The notes beneath the pieces were generated by a model. That model ran no database searches and was not told the DNA's origin. It worked only from the letters and a program-made list of their open reading frames with translations. Source: Heterobilharzia americana (taxonomy: Eukaryota; Platyhelminthes; Trematoda; Strigeidida; Schistosomatidae). From it: a stretch of 64,000 nucleotides of DNA. The stretch covers positions 10,797,755 to 10,861,754 of the forward strand of contig OX104132.1 in NCBI GenBank assembly GCA_944470555.2, given 5' to 3'. Both the position numbers and the translations under genes were made by a program. Shown piece after piece: positions 47,001 to 56,649 of the stretch; position 1 is the stretch's first letter; each line of letters begins with the position of its first letter.

Positions 47001-47794
47001 AACCAAATTATAATAAATATAAACATTAGAATTGTTAGCATATCAAATCATTTTCCATCCATTGCCTTAACTTGACCTGTATATAGCTACGAATTTAAAA
47101 AAAGGTAGAAGAATAATAAAAGTAGGATAGATCAAGTTTTTGCCCAAATCCTCATAGGTTAGTTAATAGAGCATTGAGCTAGAGACCTGGTGATCACTGA
47201 TTCGAATTTGGCTGCGGTTAAAAATTTTCATTTCAATTATCATTGTCCAGTATCAATATCATTTTGTATTGTTTAAGCGCTCTTCATTTGTTTATTAAAT
47301 AACTAAGTGGTAGTTTATATTGCGCTATACTTTGAAGAGAGAGAGAAAGAAAAAGAATTTTCTTCGTCTTTTGAAGAATAACTAGTTTATTGAAAGAAGA
47401 AAAAAAAATTGTTTTATTCATTTAGGCTATATATTCTATGATTGGATCAGCTGTTGAATTTACTGACTCTGAGGCTACACCAGAACGGCGTACAGAGAAG
47501 ATATTTCAACTTATGGATTTAGATGGTGATGATCGTCTTTCATTAGATGAATTTATAAATGGTGTACAATGTGATAAATTATTAATACAATTACTTACCT
47601 TAAACACATATCCACCACATTGTTATTATCAGAATCAAAATGTGTATTATTCTGATTTTCATACTGGATCGAATGATAATAAATTCTCTTCAACTGGAAA
47701 TACTTATCAACTTGATGATTGTACAAATAGAACAATAAATGATCAATCAGTTTCAAAACAACATAATATTATATCTGATACATCAGAATCATAA
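34939..47794 (+). CDS. Neuronal calcium sensor protein (hippocalcin/neurocalcin-like)
   Basis: Three exons: 34939-35046, 40627-40896 and 47426-47794; both junctions are phase 0 with GT/AG sites. Product 248 aa; NCS proteins usually have about 190. Residues 1-36 (MGQKQPKLKQ...WYKGFLK) are the NCS N-terminus. EF1 is the degenerate ECPTGHLSIDDF of this family. EF2 (DRNRDGLVDFRD) and EF3 (DLDNDGYISKQD) end in Asp, not Glu, at position 12. EF4 (DLDGDDRLSLDE) has Asp in place of Gly at position 6. Gly2 is present, but residue 6 is Pro, so the classical N-myristoylation consensus is not met. A tail of about 55 residues rich in Asn, Ser, Thr and Tyr follows QLLTLNTYPP and is not typical. Expected role: calcium-dependent switch at membranes of neurons or sensory cells. 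The introns (5.6 and 6.5 kb) carry many repeats. Confidence 0.9.
35416..35503 (+). other. Possible upstream exon of the membrane-protein gene
   Basis: An open stretch of 29 codons (PVGKRTPTKWLRRTENSKD, basic) ends one base into a codon at a GTAGGT donor, which fits the phase of the exon at 37434. A TGA directly precedes the stretch and there is no ATG in this frame, so the start is unexplained. Weak. Confidence 0.25.
36785..37105 (-). mobile_element. LINE 3' end fragment (mirror of 17280-17600)
   Basis: Reverse complement of the left-arm fragment, within NCS intron 1. Confidence 0.6.
37434..37525 (+). CDS. Candidate terminal exon of a small membrane protein
   Basis: After a pyrimidine-rich tract and CTTTAG acceptor (ending 37433), 29 codons form one hydrophobic segment (VFVSVVLFVSMALIFSYLVL) and a short tail FKTTGEDDH before TAG. 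An AATAAA follows at 37566. Single-pass topology with an acidic tail is suggested. I do not recognise the family. It lies in NCS intron 1 on the same strand and cannot be an NCS exon, because the phase does not fit exon 1. A mirror copy sits at 16950-16859. Confidence 0.4.
37566..37571 (+). terminator. Polyadenylation signal after the membrane-protein exon
   Basis: AATAAA 41 nt after the TAG. It supports a separate transcript ending inside NCS intron 1. Confidence 0.4.
37905..38450. other. NCS intron 1, outside the repeat arm
   Basis: AT-rich intron sequence with no other recognised element. Confidence 0.5.
38455..38612 (+). repeat. Sm-alpha-like SINE, dead hammerhead
   Basis: GTGGCTATCGTTCGGCAGTG head; the hammerhead core CTGATGA is CTGACAA at 38554-38560. 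The 3' end CCATTGCTAGCCAC is intact. Confidence 0.75.
38613..40626. other. NCS intron 1, distal part
   Basis: No exon recognised. The 94-codon frame at 39228-39512 begins with a hydrophobic stretch, but the rest has no family resemblance and no splice context; I leave it unassigned. A pyrimidine tract and TGTAAG form the exon 2 acceptor. Confidence 0.4.
40627..40896 (+). CDS. NCS exon 2
   Basis: 90 codons covering degenerate EF1, EF2 and EF3, flanked by TGTAAG acceptor and GTGAGT donor. The open frame extends upstream to 40585 and downstream to 40935, but both extensions are intron. Confidence 0.93.
40897..41515. other. NCS intron 2, proximal part
   Basis: No recognisable element. Confidence 0.4.
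41518..42490 (+). mobile_element. LINE 3' fragment split by a hairpin insertion
   Basis: Begins GGTTGCTGACGAAATCTCGT, similar to 33790-33815 of the larger LINE. Continues to about 41718, resumes at about 41945 with TTGACCATAGGTGTCTTTGT, and ends with RLRRR-type coding sequence near 42110 and the 3' UTR shared with 17280-17600. Confidence 0.7.
41719..41944. mobile_element. Short element with about 60-bp terminal inverted repeat
   Basis: Left arm about 41724-41787 and right arm about 41842-41906 are near-perfect reverse complements around TTTCATCGTCTTTCTAGACG. The interrupted LINE carries CAGTTTT on both sides, a possible site duplication. No coding capacity. Confidence 0.65.
42491..43455. other. 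NCS intron 2, unassigned
   Basis: No recognisable element. Confidence 0.4.
43458..43945. repeat. Inverted pair of family-B SINEs
   Basis: Minus-oriented copy at 43458-43690 (TCATGAGCTGACATCAGTTG, GATCAAAGTTAGGGCC) and plus-oriented copy at about 43785-43945 (GGGCTCGATCCCTG, ending in the complement of the same start). Confidence 0.7.
43946..44475. other. NCS intron 2, unassigned
   Basis: No recognisable element. Confidence 0.4.
44478..45545 (-). mobile_element. SR2/RTE-clade LINE, 5'-truncated (minus)
   Basis: The 3' end is at the low coordinate (ATTATTATCATT tail and the TTGAGTTCCTAATGGGAG block). Going up, minus frames give RSKWRWIGHALRRPFGDITL (about 44750), then IFNTKSVKSLLL-like and EVTKTRKEINVEKTE-like segments to about 45270, and an RT piece near 45400-45500 (HNGKLSDAFEVRTGVKQG, matching the copy at 4485). 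Inactive through truncation and frameshifts. Confidence 0.8.
45550..45885 (+). mobile_element. Penelope-like element, GIY-YIG fragment
   Basis: Encodes IYEIPCNDYDVKYIGQTSRS then VRITEHSNLAKYR: the GIY-YIG core (YIGQTSRS) of a Penelope-like endonuclease, followed by stop codons. A different subfamily from the 6.5-kb copy. Confidence 0.7.
46400..46800 (+). repeat. Sm-alpha-like SINE inside an inverted repeat
   Basis: The flanks 46405-46513 and 46680-46795 are inverted copies of each other (TGTTTTGTTGAATCGAATT against its complement) around a SINE body at 46515-46680. The hammerhead core is CCGGCGA (46617-46623) in place of CUGAUGA, so dead. GAAA and GCGTCCTGGATTC remain. Confidence 0.75.
46826..47010 (+). 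repeat. Sm-alpha-like SINE with intact hammerhead core
   Basis: Head AAGTGGCTATCTTTCCTCCG, B-box-like GGTTCGAGTGTTAG, and a full hammerhead module, listed separately. The 3' end TTCTGCTAGCCATAACC is as in other copies. Confidence 0.8.
46937..46981 (+). ncRNA. Hammerhead ribozyme (Sm-alpha type)
   Basis: Stem I pairs ATCCAG (46937-46942) with CTGGAT (46976-46981). The core CUGAUGA is 46943-46949. Stem II is GTCC (46950-46953) with GGAC (46960-46963). GAAA is 46964-46967. A minimal stem III leads to the GUC cleavage triplet (46973-46975), with a U.G wobble where a C-G pair is usual. All conserved core bases are present. Sm-alpha hammerheads are known to self-cleave; this copy may be slower because of the wobble. 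Confidence 0.8.
47140..47240 (+). repeat. tRNA-like SINE, family D fragment
   Basis: TAGGTTAGTTAATAGAGCAT and ACTGATTCGAATTTGGCTGC, a degraded version of the heads at 7830 and 8205. Confidence 0.55.
47426..47794 (+). CDS. NCS exon 3 and C-terminal extension
   Basis: After TTTCATTTAG-type acceptor, AIYSMIGSAVEF continues EF3 to EF4. EF4 is at about codons 25-36 of the exon. The stop is TAA at 47792-47794. An ATTAAA variant signal occurs near 47953. Confidence 0.9.
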   Translation, partial: AIYSMIGSAVEFTDSEATPERRTEKIFQLMDLDGDDRLSLDEFINGVQCDKLLIQLLTLNTYPPHCYYQNQNVYYSDFHTGSNDNKFSSTGNTYQLDDCTNRTINDQSVSKQHNIISDTSES

Positions 47795-47799
47795 AATTT

Positions 47800-48480
47800 C
47801 ATTATTTCTTTTATCTATTCATCATTTGTAAAGGTAATCACTTTTGATGAATATTTTTTTTCATTTAATACACGATTTTCAAGTGTTCATAACTGTATAA
47901 GAGTAAAAATTGTACACTATAGTAGATTGTAATTCCATTTTGTTAGATTGTAAGATTAAATGAACATAAGATGAAAGTTTAGAGACTAGTGTCGTCTATA
48001 GGAAACCTTCCCATACGAATGGCTACTTAGGTTTTAAATCCCGCCATCCTATCTGAGTTGAGTTAGGCTTACTTAACTGCCTGAGTGATAGGGTGGAAAA
48101 GCTTACTAGTAGATCACAAAATCTACGTCAAGAAACTAGACACATCAAGAATACCTTACACGTCTCAATAATTACCCACCTAAATTTATAAGAAATCGAA
48201 AGAAAAATATTACCAGTAGAGTACTAATAGTACAGGTGTTATCCATAATAATTCTACTACTAGTAGTAATAATGATGACAAGGTTGAGAGAGAATTCAAA
48301 GCCTCTGATGTGTTACCATATAAAGTAGGCACCTCATAATCAATACGAAGAATTCTCATTATGTCTGACTGGGATTAAAGTAGCATTTTAACTAACAAAC
48401 TTGTTTAGAAACAAGCTTCGTAGGTTAGAAGATCCTATTGATGGAATTAAGCAAAATAATCCGGTTTAGCAAATCCCTTG
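47800..48480. other. Downstream of NCS; probable 3' UTR then unassigned
   Basis: AT-rich; no canonical AATAAA near the stop. Nothing else recognised. Confidence 0.4.
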
Positions 48481-48484
48481 CAAT

Positions 48485-49440
48485 GATTGATAGGTCAAAG
48501 TAGTCGACCATAGTCGATTAGAATGACAGAGCACAAAACTTAGCTAAATCAAGATTAGTAGATCGTAATAAGATAAGAAATTTAGAGAAAAGCTTGGCTA
48601 TACCTCTGTACGCAATTACACAGTAGGGGTGGGATGATACAACGACAGAGTCAAAAACTAATTTTGGAGGGAGAGATTGATAACCCAATCTTTGTTTCGA
48701 TAACGCTATTAGAAGATGAAGATTATCTGAAAAATGTGATGTATTTGCGCAATACATTTCGAACAATCTGATCACACATTTACTTGTTAAGTCAATTTAT
48801 ATATGAAAATGAAAGGTCAAATATAATGACTGTGAAAAGGTTGTGACACTAGTCTTGGTAATATAATCAGATTATCAAGGATTACCAAGGTAAATTAAGT
48901 GAAACAACAAATTGTTTTTGTACACACAGTGGGGGATTAAGTTTACGAATGGCTAACGCTTCGGCAAACTTCAGTATGCGCCCCTAATTATTCCTGTATA
49001 TTATCTTAAACGCTGTTTTCGTATTAACCCTGTGATTCATTTTTCAATAATATGTTTTGCTATAGATGACGATGGATGTCTGTCATCTGCACTTATCAAA
49101 GTTTGTGTGTTAAACTATTTTTCTAGCCATTTGGGTATGTGTTCAATGCAGACTAGGGTGGGTGAACACATACCCAAATGGCTAGAAAAAAAGAGACTTG
49201 ACAAGTAAATGTGTGGGAGATCAGATTGTTCGAAATGTATTGCGCAAATACATCACATTTTTCAGATAATCTTCATCTTCTAATAGCGTTATCGAAATTT
49301 ATTAAAGGGACTAATTGTTTCAATCTTTGTTTATCGAATCAACACTAAATACATTCAGCAACAGGAATGATTCTGCAACTGTTCCAGATATGTGGAAAAT
49401 TCTACTACCCTTGTCATCACAAAGAAGGAGAGGAAATTAG
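48485..49440. mobile_element. Decayed Penelope-like copies, inverted pair
   Basis: A tail resembling 45700-45880 starts near 48485 (GATAACCCAATCTTTGTTTC). The blocks at 48690-48790 and 49205-49300 are inverted copies (TGATGTATTTGCGCAATACA against TGTATTGCGCAAATACATCA). GAACACATACCCAAATGGCT at 49166 encodes EHIPKWL-like residues. The arrangement repeats that at 9295-10310 in a more decayed form. Confidence 0.6.
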
Positions 49441-49699
49441 GGCTGTATAAACTTTGTCTCAAAGTTGTGGAGTCATCTGGCATGAAAATCGGACAATGAT
49501 ACTGTTTCTTCACTGTGGCATTTCTAATAAACAGTGAAGTGTTCATAACTGTGTTTTTAATGGTTCTATGGTAGTGTAGTAAGTTTTTAATGGTTTGTTG
49601 TCAAGCGCATCAGTGTCGATGCAAATCATCTCAATAGACACTTGTAGTAAAAAGTGAATCTCAAATGAATTTTAAAAGTTGAACTAAAGAAATATTGAT

Positions 49700-49845
49700 T
49701 TCAGGTTAGTATTCATCGTGGACTGACATCAGTTGAAGAAATACTGGGTGTACTGGACGACCATTTCATCCTAGTACGGAACTTCTGAGTTGTGTGCACC
49801 CATGACCCTGTCAGAGATCGAACCGAAAACCTTTGGGAAAAGTAA
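49700..49845 (-). repeat. tRNA-like SINE, family B
   Basis: TTCATCGTGGACTGACATCA then AGATCGAACCGAAAACC, as in 1320-1690 but truncated. Confidence 0.65.
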
Positions 49846-50510
49846 TTTGATTATGAGTTGTAATATTGTATATTTTATCGAATCACAGTAACTTTGGCTC
49901 GTCATTCAAGGCATTTGATTTCCGAAGATGATGGGTTACAAATTCAAACCCAGCCCCACTTACAAAGGTTCGGGAGTTAGATAGTATCATTAACCCTTAA
50001 TTATATCTCATCGCCTATTGGATGAATGTGTAGAAGGTTACCGAATACATTTCAATATTCTTTTTTTTTCCGTACTGTTCTAGAAATGAATTAGTGAGAT
50101 TTGACATATTTCTCGTTAGAATGAAAGTTTGAGAAAGCAGCTTGTTTTTCTAGTAATTGATGCGATTGTTAAAAAAGATTTACAATGAATATGTGAATAG
50201 AGCAAAGTTTTAATGAACTCATAAATCTTCAGTGAAATTGTCAGTGTTTAGTATAAAGTTAGATCGAGTACAGACTTCATATCACTTCATGGACTTTTTA
50301 ATTGATACTGTAAACTACTTAGGGAAGTGTATGTGTAGTCTATCTCGTCAAGGCAGATTCCTCTGCATCTGATATTCTTTTAATTTTTGAAGATGTTATT
50401 GCTGGATGTTTTTATTCCTTTTACTATATGTGCTTCTTAGATCTCACTATTAATAAGTACTACTGAACATTTCGGTGTACAAGTTTGTCTGGTCGGAAAT
50501 GAATCACACG
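49846..50510. other. Unassigned AT-rich sequence
   Basis: No recognisable element. Confidence 0.4.
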
Positions 50511-50514
50511 TAGT

Positions 50515-50590
50515 GTGTTACGGTTGGCCAAGTGGTAGTTGATGAAGCACAGTTCGAATCCAGGACATGTGTTACGTATGTCATATTAGT
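50515..50590 (+). repeat. tRNA-like SINE fragment
   Basis: GTTGGCCAAGTGGTAGTTGA and AGTTCGAATCCAGG, short A- and B-box-like blocks. Confidence 0.45.
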
Positions 50591-51027
50591 ATCTGCCACA
50601 TGGTTCACTGTTCCTCTGTTTGGTGACTGATTGAAAAAAGTGGTTAGGTGGTCAGTGTATGACTGGACGACGTAGGTGAACATCTGTAGATGCCTTATGG
50701 ATTCCTAAGTGGAGTCCGAGAGAGCAGACAACAGCAGATATACCTCAATATATCTAGACTAATGGGATTCATGCAACATCTTCCTCATTTCTCCTATTAC
50801 TGGGATGTTAAACAAAAGTGGTGAATGCTCTTGTGGATTTACCTTTGACACTACTGTAGTAACTCTTTCATGGTTTGGTTCCCATTATTTTAGGCTTTCC
50901 TTGTGTTTTTCTTAGGATCACATTCTGCATAGGCATCTCTTGGTCCCATGATGTAATACAAGGAGCGATACAAATATAATAGACTAATAATAATAATAAT
51001 ATAATAAACTAAGACAACAAATAAAAA

Positions 51028-51470
51028 ATGTTAGTCCATGATGAATACTAACTTGAAAAATCTGTAAATCCCCATAGACTCCAAATTCAATTAAACTAGT
51101 GCTCGTTGCTGACTAGCTTCAAAAGATGATTCCCGAAGTTCCAATGAGAAGTCGTGAGCAGTGGGACAAACCTGGTGGCCGTAAGGACAAGTACTGAAAA
51201 CGATGACATCGGGTGGCAGTCGCGCTGTGTCGTGAACTGACAGAAGTTGGGAATATGGACCATTGGATTCCAACCCAATGGTTCAGTTGCAGCGTGCTGA
51301 CCACGAAACCAGAAGGTCACAGGTTCGATCCCTGAATGGCCGGATCGTGTGTACGCGCTGCTGAGGAGTCTCATACCAGGACGAAACAACTATCCAATAC
51401 TTCTAAGTTTCCAATGTTTCTCCAACTAAGTTGTATGTCAGTCCATGATGAATACCAACTTGAAAAATAA
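51028..51470 (+). repeat. tRNA-like SINE, family B (plus)
   Basis: Contains ACAGGTTCGATCCCTG (B box) and GCGCTGCTGAGGAGTCTCAT, and ends TCCATGATGAATACCAACTT. The same end phrase occurs at 51032, so two 3' ends lie in tandem. Confidence 0.7.
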
Positions 51471-51880
51471 AACATACCTTCAGAAATTCAGAATTCTTCA
51501 AGCTTTAATTATTCTCACTTTCATTGTTCATTTTAATTTTGTTTCACTTTAGAAACTTTGCATGATGCTCGCATTTTCTTGATGTTTTTGACAAATAAAT
51601 AATCCGCTTTAAGTTTCTACGCAAATTTAATAATTATTGAGATAACTTCATTCTAGTTACATCTGTTGAACATTTTAGAGTGATTCGTGATTGAAAGCTT
51701 AGTTACAAAGTAGATAATAGTCAAATTTATCGATTTAGCTTAAAGAGTATCGGATCAGTAACTTACAGTTGACTGCCAAACTGTGTTTATCAACACAGTT
51801 TCCATTGGAAACCATTTAGTCAAGATCACAAGATGTGATCACTCATACATGTGTCACGAACTAGCGAAAGATACCTCTGA
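51471..51880. other. Unassigned sequence
   Basis: No recognisable element. Confidence 0.4.
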
Positions 51881-51884
51881 ATAA

Positions 51885-52120
51885 TATGTGAATGATGGAT
51901 AGTGGTTAACAAAGGAATCCAGGACCAGCGTCTCATCCTATTTAGGACTCATCAGCGGGATGTCCCTGCCTTCTAATGGGCGGTTTCGTTTCCACTCGGG
52001 ACTGATCGCTTAAAACACCAGAGCATTGCCCACTAGAACACCGAGTCACGATATCCACTTTATTGTACGACGGGTATAGTTTGTATATTATTTCGTTGTT
52101 GAGTGGACTGAATATTGAAT
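51885..52120 (-). repeat. Sm-alpha-like SINE, hammerhead mutated
   Basis: On minus: CUGAUGA (51955-51949) intact and stem II intact, but GAAA is GAGA (51934-51931), a core change expected to abolish cleavage. Tail and head follow toward 52120. Confidence 0.75.
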
Positions 52121-52555
52121 AAAGTGAATAGTTCGAAACCAATCAGGCTAATCTATAGATTTCACTAGTCAGATAAAAGTGATCTAAACACTAGACAGTA
52201 GTTTTGCTCATTTCCCACAGCTGAATAGTTAAAAATATCAACGTGTACTATGGAGTCAGTAAATTATTTGCAAATTGATCATCCTATTTAGGGTAAAAAC
52301 GGTTCATGTAAGTCAGCTATCCATAGTTAGGTGGTCTGAACAATTTAGCTCTATGAGCTTAATTTAACCTGGTACACATCTAATGAAGTCGATTATAAAC
52401 AAATGAATCATGCTTATCTGACTAGTGAAAGCTATCGATTAGCCTGATTAGTTTTTGATTATTCAAGTTATTCAATAGCCTGTCTCGTTACTTTATGACA
52501 CTTGTGTTTCAGAGACTACATCTTTGTGATCTTGGTTGTAAGAAGTGTAAATGTT
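52121..52555. other. Unassigned sequence
   Basis: No recognisable element. Confidence 0.4.
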
Positions 52556-52557
52556 GG

Positions 52558-52775
52558 TTTTAGGTTGGAATTTATCGTGAACTGATATCATTTGAAGGAA
52601 AAGTGGAAACCTCAGAGGGCTATTTCTTCCTAGTGTAGGACTTCTCAGCAGTGCGCACCCACGATACCGCATCGCCGCCAGGGGTCGAACCCAGGACCTT
52701 CAGGTTTCGTGACCAGCATATTACCATTGAGTCACTGGGTCGGAATCCAATGGTCCACATTTCCTACTTTCTTTA
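52558..52775 (-). repeat. tRNA-like SINE, family B
   Basis: TTATCGTGAACTGATATCAT, then AGGGGTCGAACCCAGGACCT and GTCACTGGGTCGGAATCCAA. Confidence 0.7.
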
Positions 52776-55700
52776 TAGAATTTTTTTAATACCGACTTGT
52801 GAAGGAAATGGCAAAAGAGGTTTGTTTAGAAGTTTTTATTCTTTCAGAATGCTTCAGTTTACTATCAGATATTCCAATCTACAGTACAGTATTTTTTATC
52901 CATTAGATGCTTAATGATGTATCGCTTCTTTTTTTTTTTTAAATGGTTGTTCTTCTCTTCATTTTTAGATCTCATTGTCGAATCATGCACAGATGCATCA
53001 AAGTTTCTGTGTTATATCAGTGTGAAATGCCTCAATCACTTCGCTTTCATATGTTCAAAACCTCTTCTTTATGCGATCAATTATCTAAGTATCTTTAATC
53101 TCATACTAAACTAACTGTTAATCTTTCCATGAAATTTAATTTGTGTTGCTTTGTTTCCTTTCTTTTTTTATTTTTCTTCTTTGAATCTAATCGATTCCTT
53201 GGAAGGAGTAGAGAAAACAAAATACCACATATCTCTTTTATATCATCCAGGAATTAATTCATTCTTTTTATTGATTATTTTTCCTTTCTTAGTTTTTTTT
53301 TCGTTTTTATTGTTTTCTATGCCTAGTTCCATCTTTTTGTTGTTGTTGTTATTGTGTTGTTGTTTTTGTTTTTTTTTTAAATATGCTTGTCATATCATAA
53401 TTTTGACTAAGTTTAAAGCCATTCCGTTAATTTCAAAAAAGTATACTTTAGCAATGAACTATCGCAGCTAAACATGTAAATATTGTACATTGATCTGTGG
53501 ACATATAAAGAATATGGTGTTGAACTTGTTCTTTTCCGGTGCTTTTTTGTTCAATTGAATATTATTTCTATGGTATACATACAAGTATGAATCTTTTATC
53601 GATTATGCAATATTTCATGACTGTTATTTAATCACATAAGTGAGTATTTGTCTCTATTCTAAAAAAATTGTTGATTATTTCCGCTGAAATCATTGAAAAA
53701 TTCATCTGAAGCAAATCAATTATAAAAATTGAATGGTTTCTCACTTGGGATCTTTTATCATGAATCTATATCAAGCTGGTAAAGGGGAATAAGCATCTTG
53801 TCCTTTTTAGAGAATATTTAACAGTGGACTGAGGTTGTAACAGTGAGTTCTATAGTAGGACCTATTGTCTTCTTAACTTTCGTCTATCCTCAATGGATTG
53901 AAAGCATCATCCCACTTATTTAACGCTTATTATTGACAAGTGTCAAGATGAATCTGTTACAGTTATTATACAAAGTTATGATTTATGGAATTCACCATTT
54001 CAAGAATGAAGTCATTCTTATCAGGTCTATATTAGAATTTTAGAAAATATCGGTTGATTGATAACATGGTTATGACAGGACTTAGTGTTGCTTAAGTGGA
54101 TACCGGGTAAGTTAATGAATCCAGCCTATTATAGAGTTTAAACTAGGACAAAACTACTGTTTAGGATTGTTTACTTTCCAGCTGTATTGTAGCTGATAAG
54201 CAGCCCGCAATGAAAATCCCTAAGATTAGTTGACTTCATTCAAACCTTTCATTTGAAGACATCTATCTGTTCATGTCTTAGATTAGTCTTCCTTTTACCT
54301 AGTATATAGTGGTCTTTTAACTTTTCAGTTTGATTGTGCATGTTTCGTAGTCGAATTAGCCAACTTCAATACTGATTTCACAACATTTTGTTTTTCTTGG
54401 TTCTTTTAAGTACAAGGAAGTATGTTTAGTATCACCAGAATAAATTTTTGTTGACAGAAGATTATGACGTATGTTGCCAATGATATACTTGACTACCAGT
54501 TAAATTCGTCAGTTTTTAACTGACTGATGAGACTTTAAATTCGTTCTAAGCTCATGTGTATATCGATTGCTACTTTATCTTGATATCGGGTTTCTAGAAG
54601 CTCTCTTACTGAATCTTGATAACCATATATGGTATGGAGATCCTCTTATTTGAATTACTGAAGCCGGAGATAATGCAACGTGTTAACCAACTACCGAATT
54701 CTGTGTAAATTTTTCATGCAATCCAGTAGTTAGGTCGATTGGTGTAGTGTTTCTGATACATTTTACGAATACTTAATTGTTTGCTTTATCTTTAACAACA
54801 GTTTTTCTGAGCTACATTAAGTTTACAGTAGTAACTTTTGTGTATGTGCCATTGCTGTCATTGGCTGAAAATGATCAGTTTACAATTCTTATGATATGCC
54901 GTTAAGTAATCCACTTCATTAGTTATTGTACGAGCTGTCGTTTGTTATCCTTGCTTAATACTTACGGATTCGAGTTATTTTCCATTGAGCTTGAAGCCTA
55001 CGTACGTAGTTTTCTCTCATTTCACTTGAAGTTGAATTCCTTTCATACTAGATAACATTTTGGGCGGAATTTGTTTCTCGTTATCATATCAACTCTTGAT
55101 AGCTCATAATTTGTGATCCTTGCATCATAACAACAGGAAAGTTCGTTTCGCAAAAAGTAGGTTTAGTCAAAGGTGTTCAATGTGAAGCTGTGCGTGTGTA
55201 TTCTAAATGAACATTTAATATATTTTTGAAATTGCAGAACGAAGTGCAAGTTTTGACAGCTAATTTTGCCTTGAACTTGCTTGCTCTGATGCCGCTTCTG
55301 GCAATTGGGAGTGAAGTGGTCGACTGTGTTTGTGCGGACTCATGAAACAAATGTTTGATGCTGTGTATTTAAGCGACTTCGAGAGCGCCGCTGGCAACTT
55401 CACCTATCCACTTTTAACTATCATTATAAGAGATGAGGTGATCTAACAACAGAGCATAAGATTTGGTCATCAGGTGAACCATGAAATGCAGAGAATCGGC
55501 ACTGAAAAGATAAATACATGATAACTTAATTTTGGAAGACTGAATAGTTATCACTGGGGTCACAGTCGACTACTTTCTACATATGGTATGAGCTATGTGT
55601 TGTGTGTTACCACATGATAAAGAGATGGCTTCCATAGCAAAGTCATTGAGAGAATCATTGAATAAACAAGTCAGCACGTACGGTTTTCTGCCAACCTACG

Positions 55701-56640
55701 GTGAGAATTTTTGACTACATCAACTCACAGAAACATATATGTAATACTGTCTTATCATTTTCATGGACTTCACTTTTCCTGACACCATGTAAATGTAGCA
55801 ATTCTTCTTCTTTCTTCTGTAACACATAGGTAGTTCTTTCTGATTGCTCACTGCTGATTTTGGCTATTTTGCCACAACCTGGGTTGCCACAGAGATAGCA
55901 ACTGAGAAAAGACCATGGGTCTCCCTAATTGTTTCATAGTATTTTTACACACACTGATTCAAAGCTACTAGAAGAAACAACCCACAGACAACCAAAGCGT
56001 AAAGAGATAAATCTAGGCTAACGGAAAGGACTTCCGTGTAGGAGCAAAAACAAGGTAAATGAACACCGTCTGAAGACACTGAAATGAGAGTCCGGAAACC
56101 GTCACTTTGCTATGCTCCCAACACGAGAAAAGACCAGCAGCTATGGTCATCCGCGGAAAACCAGAATTGACAACTGGTGAATGAGGAGAAAAATACACCG
56201 TAACATTCAGCATCGGTATTGGCGGTCTGCAGGTATGGGGTTGAATGTAATTGCCGCCACAGCGATTCGTTGGCACCCATTACCATGGCTTCCGACAAAA
56301 GTTGCGTTACCTAGACTGAGAGCTCTCAACTTCAGATGCCCAGAGAACCTGAACGGGGTGCTGTAAATAGCACATAGGAAAGGAAGTTATCGGCACGAAT
56401 CTTCTTAATTGTGAACCCAGACCAAGAAAGTCGTGACAGTGACAAGTGGGAATTTTTTGTGACAAGGCCATCGTTATTACACACCGTATTAGAGTAACTC
56501 AGTTTACAAATCTGATCTAACGACGACTGCAGATGCTATTCTGGGAGAAAATGCGACTGGTCCGGTTCCAGTGAAGCCACCCAGATAGCGGCACCTAACC
56601 CTAACGCACACAACCCCTTGTATTCACTCGCTACTAGAAT
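52776..56640. other. Long stretch without recognised genes
   Basis: T-rich around 52920-53470, where long frames are low-complexity artefacts. Near 55240 a pyrimidine-poor TTGCAG precedes a 35-codon frame (NEVQVLTANFALNLLALMPL), which could be part of an old repeat; not called. Confidence 0.4.
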
Positions 56641-56649
56641 GCCCCACAT

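Noticed and set aside
52914..53471. Two Phe/Leu-rich frames on plus
   Set aside because: They come from T-rich low-complexity DNA; no start context, splice sites or family.
55240..55352. 35-codon frame after TTGCAG
   Set aside because: No partner exon and no homologue I know; it may be part of an old repeat with a TGTATTTAAG box near 55365, but unproven.
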